From the IMG/VR virus record IMGVR_UViG_3300043787_000193, positions 1 through 64,000 of that record: DNA of 64,000 bases. One strand, 5' to 3'. The position numbers and the translations under genes were made by a program. Below, piece by piece: positions 34,101-38,583 of the stretch (its first letter is position 1; every line of letters begins with the position of its first letter). The stretch comes from a virus. Under the pieces are notes generated by a model. The model ran no database searches, had not been told where the DNA came from, and saw only the letters and a program-made list of their open reading frames with translations.

Positions 34101-34610
34101 TTCTGCGGTCAATTGGGCGAATGGGGTAGAGTTCTGCGCCGCCGGATAATCGGCAGGCGGCGCTCCAGTGTGTGCAGCGGCAGTGTAAGGCGCTGCCGCT
34201 CCGAATCCTTTGGCCAATTCTCCGCCCGCTTTCGCACCTGCCTGCGCCGCGCGAACCGGAAGCTGCACAACCTTATTGGCGGTGGCGAGGGCGGGCATCA
34301 CAGATTGCGGGACAGCTTCACCCCCGCCCGTTCCCGTGGTAGCGGCTTCGAGCAAGTCGAGAGCGCCCTCCTTACCCTTGACGATCTGCGCCTTCGGCGG
34401 CGGCGTGCTGAAATCAAAATTACTTTTCGCCTCGGGTATCGTCCCGCTCCAACTCGGTCGCCGTTGGTTCATCGTCACAGGCACAGACGGAGTTGCGCCT
34501 GTATCCGCATCCAGCGCAAAGCCTTTCGGCGGCGGCGGCACTGCCCCCGAAGAGTCGTCGTCTAAGACGAAACCCTTCGGAGGCGCCGGGATGTCCTGAA
34601 CTTCAGGCAA
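22143..34610 (-). CDS. Giant polyvalent protein: methylase-helicase with phosphatase and phosphoesterase domains
   Basis: 4155 residues from TTG 34610. Domains in order: PPxGFxLD motifs (about 10-36 and 458-468); a J-domain-like helix with HPD at 317-319; a KOW-like strand set (478-520); a histidine phosphatase (RHGET at 620, TH at 760); a 2H phosphoesterase with HVTV (929) and HATV (1009); a second KOW-like segment (about 1225-1258); an N6-type DNA methylase (LLEPSMGSGNFFG at 1703, NVPFGE replacing NPPY at 1770); an SNF2-type helicase (VGAGKT 2402, DEAH 2573, ATGTPVQN about 2623, QRTGRIERQGN 2943); coiled coils; and a C-terminal helical region with a hydrophobic segment near 3890-3905. This matches the 'polyvalent protein' class and resembles P1 DarB, a methylase-helicase packaged in the virion for anti-restriction. 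Its place among internal virion genes suggests ejection with the DNA (inference). Confidence 0.9.
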   Translation of the reverse strand: MPEVQDIPAPPKGFVLDDDSSGAVPPPPKGFALDADTGATPSVPVTMNQRRPSWSGTIPEAKSNFDFSTPPPKAQIVKGKEGALDLLEAATTGTGGGEAVPQSVMPALATANKVVQLPVRAAQAGAKAGGELAKGFGAAAPYTAAAHTGAPPADYPAAQNSTPFAQLTAEAEEEHPVEQGVLKGAGEMAGGVVADPRMWPFFASSAARPLLQKLMSVGFRGQIGLQTAEGAQNLYEHWDEMTPEQRAELGAQTGVGALLLSPALHGKPYEALPPEGVPRAEALFRNLVYNYTGVDLPAEPALEQFNAAHRAAAFNLHPDVNPAHMEEMTNLNHSADILRRAGRFSPTPPPPAPRQPGEPPLALPGQVQPMHSISMDEIADIGDKIAKLPHEERPQATLAAHTALATELLNQGKLTIDGKVEIVRNQKQAETLAQRLINEEIGRQDAQAKKAAAEPVPAPPAGFTLDESTQEPGKPSQAFAVGDRVVLPKGDTGTVAHANSRLIRVALDGGGKASVPAEKWGAVKRAEVESGNGSARAAQSGTQENGLPNGRRGLHQDEQGTARGVSTRPANETGNLGSAGESGVVHLGEGTPENSGRASAPAVEQVAQSDVTKGSIIFARHGETKLDQAGANETVAGWTDEPLDERGRAAAQKLAAGIQEQKPTVIITSDLPRARQTADIVGKQLGIPVQEDSRLRPQHVPETEGLKVGEATPIWNSYEQNPDQLPKGGETWNQARERQDAALKDVEALVAKGEKPVVVTHSRNLEMELGEKPKPGGFITRSGREKGGAVEPGKKVESGNGADHNTADRGPNGGAVQRVVSGAVAEPAKTPANETVSTALPPREPSGAGGIPAETAGRPSGSGHPQPPGEPAQIAKVAEAETPKYKFGSTQANIPAESEAAKALESARSRISDSDLAGKGKEIGDGGNHVTVRYGIQGEDTEGVRKFLSEQAPFEASLGPTEKFPVSEHSEGSAPIIAPIVAPELHRLNADLEKHGDFAEPSFKEYKPHATVAYVDPAKADRYVGMDVTKGKKFTVSEIAISKKDGSQEMVKLEGKPAPRRESWRAKPSPAPEETTDQSSGAGETRPVEIPHGHWLNRWDVDEAVERFAKHPVLGKATKFLKEFVEEVDSHSDGWPYWKAPAHAAQSLMDLIQSPKLATEEALAKAMSPIKSFMTKRGTAAGMKMPEIALEKPKKPVTPQVEPNYSYGLPTFVGAGVGKGGGPKFKDGQPVRWTDKSGTVRHGKIVDSDAKSATVERYVGHGSEELSGHVENIKLENLEAFERPKDEGVAVAEKPKPKFSWQKHEITPTEEGGIAATPVTEKPQYEVAMPGVGAGFNVIDTSGPTKTVATGFKTRAEAEDWIDTRNAEAKPAAAEHTPEMEQGHEKGFFFKGDWHPIQKASDEVIAKRAAQVEAHIANPNRAATVPALQKELAMLQKEQAYRKKHPFTFRGQAVEPTKENLAPTAPNGAKIEPGAGHEQPQPTTEGRREVPSPESGRGAELARVEPQAGEVARTEQSVESTPGQRGGERSPRVAGSGKEGVEPRPGTGTGERTPIPAVGETAGGRGTRRTEGVATRKNADWFTHPEDFSVAAGNTQRLAWNLKALNILKKVLAGEIKLTDEDRDALAHYVGWGALPHAFRPYDSPYGEQKKWIEAHNQLKELMTPDEITRARASTINAHFTSPQITRFMWDAAKRLGFTGGTLLEPSMGSGNFFGTMPKAIRGKSQAIGNELDPTTFNIAKLLYPSANLFNKNFVDLMLPDNSIDMVIGNVPFGEEIFDPHYPKLKARIHDYFIVKSLDKLRPGGVAALISSTGTLDKPNERIREVMANKADLVFALRFPATTFEKTAGTHVTTDLLIFQKRAPGVESEGQPFTKVVPVEAPHEQDGGMAKDFLNEYFNKHPENMLGKLAISRRMYGSNDLVLLPDKEKPFEDQLKEALERVPKNVIDDYKSTRLFPAETLNLAPEHLIDGNYFLDDKGEVRQKHNGGTLLNPPNIRAKEGGTSPVFVDRVKKLIKLRDTLTDLMYTMKTVPNDDIGNSIVAQKQKALLKDYKTYLDKHGLVRSPAAANVFGQDPYYPRLAALEQFNKTTKRTTPAEIFTRRTIFPREQLTATSLSSNPKDALFQVLNERGRPDLEFMAQLAGKDLAEVAKELLDKGLVFRDPVGGDYKMADDYLSGYVRDKLADAKAAVAQGAKEYQANVEALEKVIPPDKPIERIAVRPGATWIPTEATQQFLNDFLKQPYDVKVSSVGGTWKIDNTRESAENISQYGNAEFSATDLMELALNLKQPTSYDLQTYINDEGKTAERRVVNQKRTVAARELQEKLSDNFSKWMKDHREWSPQLARLFNDKYNNLVAPKADGAHLTFPGANLAVLRNSQFMPHQRDGIWRNVQQGRGLIAQVVGAGKTYNMIASGAELRRLGLAKKILYAVPNHLVEQWARDWSKLYPGANVMVVGKDDFSAKNRQIAMAKMANNDWDAIIMPHSHFNLMDISAERQRKTLEKDLDELEETIRGMEAQGRGNRDKASSRAHKRSVKQMEKAKANLEAKIASLANLKSDKAINFDDTGIDTLFVDEAHEYKNLLFYTKMQRVAGLAQGNAKRATRLKMKTDYLLDRNNNRGVYFATGTPVQNTMAEMYNMIRYVAPDVLEKAGIKYFDDWAANFGKIITAMELSPDAESYKPRSKFAEFTNVQELQRMFNSFADVKTNEDLPELKALLPKIEGGGPKMVSVKNPDIEPIVRNLVRRAAAIRGEGVPVLDDAGKPVMEEYTDPKTGKVGKRVKMEYFPKPKPEEDNMLSVVTEGRLAATDPRLLDPKASGQYSKIHDVVKNVVREYKDGEANKVTQMIFADRFRYTNPATKKEEFNLYHEIRDLLVKQGIPKNEIAIIHDYDNPEKKLALFDEVNEGKVRVLLGSTQKMGAGTNAQRRLIAEHHVDFPWKPGELEQRTGRIERQGNTNPVVRLYWYATEHSFDAYMGQTLEGKAKFIWQALAGKDVGDTITDAASDAVLSYEEMKAIASGNPDVKRKMELEAKIRKQEILSEQHDAQARQRQGLIESEENRIARFKAGKASMEQAAANYREATGADGKTFSLDILGQKFDDRTKANEWLEKQETPLSNLHLKLNGLPIIVEPKLKQGDSSDHLAEFLKKNPTKGINDYLRDRKESGKLSEGQVEYLEYRLPYPTIYRSWGGAGVGEHRGPEGIDGLSNGTYTAPETTLSSVVRSAEHVLRNLPHTIEEMEGAIKFRRDRVARLEELAKEEKAFDTKELTEGRRELREVNQRLGNDEFQAAHEQEIASDIDASADQGEDEPESGDSVLGRLIKDESGEARPGELAKAVAEAAGTIGNYVREVNRATELARNLQRGLETLDTRKQARILRAKDAFEKLKKQGLTHASDAVLYDHKEDPENVQLDARQDDWFDDVALPLDEQNTEYFEELTDGGIPIENYVSRSVKGKGGMLDRIARGVKAVGTRGTLSKSAPQTKTRTMMAIESPDGDERRVISIKDGKATMWVNGEPTELGAVKNAKGRSPVENETFPEGEPNSVFYEKGKIVEGPDGYDWKVTQATTKEIEANTELEYYHSLFASLFASNVQLGSAVDALRFLNAYKASPEFKEVAWNGTGNPPKGWKTTTLPQFRGYYFEPRTAEVLNDYAERLDKGQFGVLETVQKFLRAAYLINPIVHPLNVAASWGFEKGLSGFAPWKWKSIYKTGGKAVKAVLEKNQDFLDALDAGAALQSHREDLKDIHKLFFDRLAEGLDKKEHWAMKIAEALGIEHGNLLNLLHKPSSIAAWFSSDVMYLQAAYQYQSEHPGTSLSDAFKEVGKIIPEYRLPSRIADSRAASKIMGNPLISWFGAYHYGLLKSFAESAKSALGAQTPSAGRTKAEEVGKGWDRLAMLGLITMVLFPYVFDKAAQKLTGDKHARWRRPGPAGYVDAATQVAEHKQDVLSALQKVVTPSPFSKGAAELALNREFFSGHQIYDPHAPWDIQYQQLAHYLLGDFGQVGQYERAETTAQKKKFFWQQAGVQFGKTRAEKVAGDIAAAKVGTEAEYPEDHKSRVERREILDQLRQGNRQPLKDAEAKRELTHRQILSLEHRAKLDPLEDMVHNFTIAETEKVLEAARKDKDEHEIKMLEKILSQKKARARYSWQSPAPAQSELVAQ

Positions 34611-34613
34611 GGT

Positions 34614-35216
34614 TTACTCGGTTGGTTCCGGGCTGTCCTGGGCAGGCTTCGGAGCTTCGGGCGCGGCGGGCGCTTGGTCAAGAAGCGTAGCGACATCTTG
34701 CCCGGTGGTATCCGTCGCTCCGTCCGGCGCGGGCGACGAGTCGGCGGGATCCGCAGGCGACGACGAGTCGGCGGTCGACGTCGGAGACGAATCCTCATCC
34801 TCATTCTCGTCTTCATCTTCCTCGGGCGCGGCGGGCGGTGTGTATTCTCCCGGTAGGAACCAGAACCGCTCGCTCTCTTGCGCTCCTTCGGCATCGACGT
34901 GAGGAACGTCGTGTTCCACGGAGACGGCGTTTTGCCAGTCCGCACCCATCATCGAATTCCCGTTGTGATAGATCAAGCTGATGCGCGGCGCGGAGCCGTT
35001 CTGCGATGGCGGTGCGACCAGCACCAGCGCATCGTCCACTACCAGTTCCGTGGGAACCGGCTTGTGATGGCGGAATTGGGTTTTCACCGTCTTGCTGCTT
35101 TTAGGATCGAGATCGGTGGGGTCTTTGCTTACGACCGTGAAGGGTTTGCCGAGAACCGAATGCCCGGTCGCGACGCGATGCTGAAACCTGACTGCGGTGC
35201 CTACTCCGTCGTTCAT
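34614..35216 (-). CDS. Hypothetical protein with acidic disordered tail
   Basis: 200 residues. The first 125 look folded (beta-rich: FQHRVATGHSVLGKPFTVVS, ELVVDDALVLVAPP). The remaining 75 are an Asp/Glu/Ser/Pro tail (EEDEDENEDEDSS...). It ends three bases before the TTG of the giant protein, so translation is probably coupled. Acidic tails of this sort occur in virion-internal and DNA-mimic proteins; no assignment is possible. Confidence 0.6.
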   Translation of the reverse strand: MNDGVGTAVRFQHRVATGHSVLGKPFTVVSKDPTDLDPKSSKTVKTQFRHHKPVPTELVVDDALVLVAPPSQNGSAPRISLIYHNGNSMMGADWQNAVSVEHDVPHVDAEGAQESERFWFLPGEYTPPAAPEEDEDENEDEDSSPTSTADSSSPADPADSSPAPDGATDTTGQDVATLLDQAPAAPEAPKPAQDSPEPTE

Positions 35217-35219
35217 AAA

Positions 35220-36620
35220 TTACTTTCCTCCTGAATTGGGTACGAGCATCCATTGCCCGGTTGATTTGTAGTAGCCGATCTTGCCTTGTCCGGCGGTGCG
35301 CAGAGGCTTCTCGCCGGCTGGACCTGTCTTGGTGGGGGCTTCGTCGGAAGTGGCCGCTGGTTTCGGTTTCGCTGCCGGAGTTGCCGCGGGCGTTGTGCTT
35401 GCCGGTTGTGCGGCCTGTGAGCCTTTTTGCCACGAGGCTACGTCTTGATGCGGGATATTGCCACCGAGTTCTGTGCCCTTCACTTCGTAAGCGTTCTCGG
35501 CGCGTTGCAGGTCGTTAGTGTGTTCGTCTTCAATGGCCGCGAGCGCCTGTTTGTATTCTTCGGTTCCGGGCTGCTTGTCGATGTCGAGTTGTTTGCGTGC
35601 TTTGCGATACTTATCTTCGGCTGCGGTGATCGCAATCTCTTTGGTTTTTTCCGTCGCCAGGACCTGGTTGGTGTGATCCTTCGCCTTGTCGCCTTTCGCT
35701 TCTTTCCAGTCCTGCACCCGCTCCCGCAGATGTTCCAGTTCCTGATGCAGCGCGTAATCGTCTTTGTATTTCGCGGCGAGATCCTGAATGTGTTGCAGGT
35801 AGGCCGCGTTTTTTTCCTGACTATTCTTGTCGCGCTCGCTGTTCCACTGCTCGCGCAGGGCGTTGAGTTCTTCTTTTGCCTCCGCGTTCTTAATGGCGCT
35901 GAAGCGTTCCCGATTCTCCGTGGCTTCTCTGAGCCCGAGTTCGCCTTGATGGTAAGCAGTTGTGGCCGCCGATTCCGCCAAGGGCACTCCCGCCTTGTCC
36001 ATCTCTAGGCGTTGCGTCCACGGAGCAAGGGCAGTGGCGCGGGATTGTTCGGCTCCCGCACGTCTCCGGTTCACCACTTCGCTCGCGACCGCTCCGGCGT
36101 TCTGCGGGTCTTTGAGTTGCGTGGCCCCCAAGCCGAATCCCACCAGTCTTTCCCACAGCCGGGGCTTCACCTTCTGGGGGTCGATCCGGTTGGCTTCGTC
36201 GGCATGTTGATAGCCTGCGAGGTCCGATTTGTACTGATTCAGTGCGGGATTTAAGTAGGAGCCGAGGTCGGGCGTCTTCGGCATCTCCCCCATGCTGGTT
36301 GCGGCACCTCTTACATTCGGGTCGTCGGTGACCGCGGGCAACTTCATCGTTGGGGTCGCGGCGGAAGCTCCCTGCGCCGACTGCGCGATGGGAGAAGGCT
36401 GCGCCATGGCGGTCGGCGCCATTCCCGGCGTCATAGCCGCAGAGCCAGTCGGCGGACGTGGAGGTCCAAACGGAGTAGCCACAGGCGGGCGTGGAGGTCC
36501 GAACGGCGCGGCATCCGGCGGCGCTACAGGTGCTCCCGGCGCGGCTCCATTCGGCGCGTACTGCCGCTTCAGCGCCGCGACCAGTTGGTCGGGCATGGGT
36601 GGAACAATGAAAGAAGGCAT
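35220..36620 (-). CDS. Coiled-coil virion or ejection-type protein
   Basis: 466 residues in three parts: a Pro/Ala-rich N-terminus with a repeated PFGPPRPP motif (about 38-60), a long charged coiled-coil centre (about 180-380; KNAEAKEELNALREQWNSE and similar), and an Ala/Thr/Pro linker ending in a small domain GKIGYYKSTGQWMLVPN. This architecture is common in internal head or ejection proteins. It lies between the 201-residue protein and the giant gene in one operon. Confidence 0.55.
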   Translation of the reverse strand: MPSFIVPPMPDQLVAALKRQYAPNGAAPGAPVAPPDAAPFGPPRPPVATPFGPPRPPTGSAAMTPGMAPTAMAQPSPIAQSAQGASAATPTMKLPAVTDDPNVRGAATSMGEMPKTPDLGSYLNPALNQYKSDLAGYQHADEANRIDPQKVKPRLWERLVGFGLGATQLKDPQNAGAVASEVVNRRRAGAEQSRATALAPWTQRLEMDKAGVPLAESAATTAYHQGELGLREATENRERFSAIKNAEAKEELNALREQWNSERDKNSQEKNAAYLQHIQDLAAKYKDDYALHQELEHLRERVQDWKEAKGDKAKDHTNQVLATEKTKEIAITAAEDKYRKARKQLDIDKQPGTEEYKQALAAIEDEHTNDLQRAENAYEVKGTELGGNIPHQDVASWQKGSQAAQPASTTPAATPAAKPKPAATSDEAPTKTGPAGEKPLRTAGQGKIGYYKSTGQWMLVPNSGGK

Positions 36621-36629
36621 GAGAGAGAG

Positions 36630-37235
36630 TTAGCTCTCTTCGTCGTCGTTGCCGCCGCTGTTGGCGTACTTCAGTGCCGCCGCTCCTGCTCCGCCTGCGG
36701 CACTGAGAGCGCTCATCCACGGCCCGTAGCTGGCGATTCCGAATTGCGTCAGGTTTCTCAGCGCATCGTTTTGCCCGCCGGTCGCGGTGCCGTAGAGTCC
36801 GCCCTGCACTTTGGCTGCTTCGATGGGTTGCTGCGCCAGATTCAACTGGTAACCGATGTTCTTGGTCCAGTCCCCGGCGGTTTGCTCTGCGCCCAACTGA
36901 TCTCCGAGGCGGGCTCTGTCGAGCGCGAGTTTCCCGATCGCGCCTGTCGTCGCCGTGCCATTCATCCCGCCGGTGCGGGCATTCAAGGCCCGGATTTGCT
37001 CGGTGCCTGCGTTGGTATTCTGGTCAAGCGAACTGGAGCGTAAACGATTGACTGCTGCGAGATACTGCGGGTTGAGGTAGGGATCGGCTCCAACATTCTT
37101 CCCGGCGCGGAGATTCGTCTGGTCCTGCTTGGCTTGCGTGAGATCCTGCTGCGCGTTATCGAACGAGGTTTGACTCTGGCCGCCGTAGGTGGTGTTCGCT
37201 TGATTCGACTGCGCTTGTCCGGGACGTGACGGCAT
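36630..37235 (-). CDS. Small virion-internal (ejection-type) protein
   Basis: 201 residues from ATG 37235 (AAGGAAAG upstream). It is Gln/Asn/Ala/Gly-rich with helical heptads (NAQQDLTQAKQDQTNLRAGK; GAIGKLALDRARLGDQLGAE) and a Gly/Ala hydrophobic helix near the end (MSALSAAGGAGAAAL). This composition is that of P22 gp7- or gp16-like ejected proteins, but no specific motif is present. It is part of the cluster feeding into the giant gene. Confidence 0.5.
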   Translation of the reverse strand: MPSRPGQAQSNQANTTYGGQSQTSFDNAQQDLTQAKQDQTNLRAGKNVGADPYLNPQYLAAVNRLRSSSLDQNTNAGTEQIRALNARTGGMNGTATTGAIGKLALDRARLGDQLGAEQTAGDWTKNIGYQLNLAQQPIEAAKVQGGLYGTATGGQNDALRNLTQFGIASYGPWMSALSAAGGAGAAALKYANSGGNDDEES

Positions 37236-37237
37236 AG

Positions 37238-37699
37238 TTAGCTTTCCTTCTTCTCTGGCTGGCGCAGATCGAGAACCATGTGCCGCAGACCATTCAGTGG
37301 TTTGAAGTGGCGCACTTCGTTGCCGATGGGATAGCTCACGGACTCCAGCGCGGCGGAAATGGTTTCGGTGTCGCGGTCGATCCACTCCGGCACGAAACAC
37401 TTGGTAAAGCGGAAGCCGTTCTCCCGCAGCACGTCGCACACGATCGGAGCGCGACGGATGGCCGCCTCCGTGAATCGTGGGTCACGCGAGAACATGCAGT
37501 ACTCGGGAATCGCTTCGAGGGTATGCACGCCGATGATTGAGCCTGCGATCTCGCCCACTTCCGCGATCAGCACTGGATGTTTCGTGAGGTCGCCTAAGTC
37601 CATCGGTTGGCCGAGAAGCTTGTCCTGTTCGAGCTTCAGCGCGAGGACCGCGTGTTCGTCCGCCGGGGTGTAGCGTCGCCAGTGAATCTCTGCGCTCAT
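37238..37699 (-). CDS. GNAT-like N-acetyltransferase
   Basis: 153 residues. The strand/loop series IHWRRYTPADEHAVLALKLEQD, then HPVLIAEVGEIAGSIIGVHT and a C-terminal beta/alpha part follow the GNAT core order, though the Q/RxxGxG/A acetyl-CoA loop is only loosely matched. Similar GNAT-like genes are often found among head genes of phages infecting diverse hosts. Substrate unknown. It starts inside the first copy of a 42-bp tandem duplication and is divergent from the plus gene at 37756. Confidence 0.55.
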   Translation of the reverse strand: MSAEIHWRRYTPADEHAVLALKLEQDKLLGQPMDLGDLTKHPVLIAEVGEIAGSIIGVHTLEAIPEYCMFSRDPRFTEAAIRRAPIVCDVLRENGFRFTKCFVPEWIDRDTETISAALESVSYPIGNEVRHFKPLNGLRHMVLDLRQPEKKES

Positions 37700-37777
37700 G
37701 CTAGAGTTTGCTTATGTCGATTGCTGCTGCCGACCGCTCATGCTAGAGTTTGCTTATGTCGATTGCTGCTGCCGACC
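37694..37777. repeat. Perfect 42-bp tandem duplication in a divergent promoter region
   Basis: 37694-37735 and 37736-37777 are identical. Each copy holds TGCTAGAGTTTGCTTATG, so the start codon of the plus gene is doubled. From the upstream copy translation gives only MSIAAADRSC then stop. A TTG-type -35 in copy 1 (37721-37726) sits 17 bases before the -10-like TAGAGT of copy 2 (37744-37749), a combination that exists only because of the duplication. Confidence 0.85.
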
Positions 37778-38121
37778 GCATTTGCCGCCTTCTTACGGAC
37801 ATCAGTTACAAGCAGGACTGGCGCTTCAAAGTGGTACCCATCTACAACTCCGAGGGACATCCCTGCGATCGCGTCGCGGTTCACATTTGCTATCGGCAGA
37901 GAAGCGTCGAGGAGCCAGAAACGTTCGCAGAGTTCTCTCGTTTCCCTTCGCTCCCGACTGATTATTTCGACCACATGACCGACGATCAAATCGTCGACTG
38001 GTTATTCCGCATCACCGAGGAAACCGAGATGCACGAAGTTAGGGAGTGGTTCAAGTATCGAGGCTGCCACGTTCGCGATCCCCATCCCGAACTTCACGAA
38101 ACGAACGGCCCCAAAATCTGA
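37756..38121 (+). CDS. Plus-strand moron-like hypothetical protein
   Basis: 121 residues. It has no strong ribosome site; ATG lies six bases after a -10-like TAGAGT, suggesting a leaderless message. The product is acidic, with FSRFPSLPTDYFDHMTDDQI and a C-terminal WFKYRGCHVRDPHPELH. It is an isolated plus gene inside a minus-strand structural operon with its own promoter-like sequence, the hallmark of a phage moron (inference). Its end overlaps the convergent gene at 38094 by 28 bases. No family recognised. Confidence 0.6.
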   Translation: MSIAAADRICRLLTDISYKQDWRFKVVPIYNSEGHPCDRVAVHICYRQRSVEEPETFAEFSRFPSLPTDYFDHMTDDQIVDWLFRITEETEMHEVREWFKYRGCHVRDPHPELHETNGPKI

Positions 38122-38582
38122 CTCTGATTAAAGTTGATCCCATCAAACGACGAACTGGCCCGCACCCACTTCCTCTGCCCCGTCCCGTACTTCGACACTT
38201 CGTAGTAAGTCTGCTGGCCGATGGGCAACGTGTCCGAGGTCGCAAAGTCTGAGGTCGAAGAAAACTCCAGCTTGTGTTGAATCGGAGTGCGCGGCAGATT
38301 GCCCTTACCCGTAAATTCCGGATTCGTGATCTGGATGATGAACGTTCCCGGCTGCGTGCTCACGCCGAAACTGGCGGCGGGCGGCGGCGAACTCACTGGG
38401 GAAGAATGCTTCAGGCTGATCGATCCGGTTCCGGCGCGGTTCTCTAAATCCGAGACTCTTGCCGCCGTCGTAGCGAGAAAGCGATACAACTCATTCTTGT
38501 TGTGCGCCGCCGATCGCGCATTCAGCGCGGGCCGGGTAAAGGTTGTCCGCTGACGGCTGGTGAAGTAAGGGGTGGCGCTCAT
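38094..38582 (-). CDS. Head or connector-associated hypothetical protein
   Basis: 162 residues. An N-terminal Arg/Thr-rich segment and helix (NKNELYRFLATTAARVSDLE) are followed by Pro/Ser linkers and a beta domain (GTFIIQITNPEFTGKGNLPR..., GQQTYYEVSKYGTGQRKWVR). It begins two bases after the end of the 1538-residue gene, in the same operon. Such small beta proteins often act as fibre or neck components, which fits here but is not proven. Confidence 0.5.
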   Translation of the reverse strand: MSATPYFTSRQRTTFTRPALNARSAAHNKNELYRFLATTAARVSDLENRAGTGSISLKHSSPVSSPPPAASFGVSTQPGTFIIQITNPEFTGKGNLPRTPIQHKLEFSSTSDFATSDTLPIGQQTYYEVSKYGTGQRKWVRASSSFDGINFNQSQILGPFVS

Positions 38583-38583
38583 T

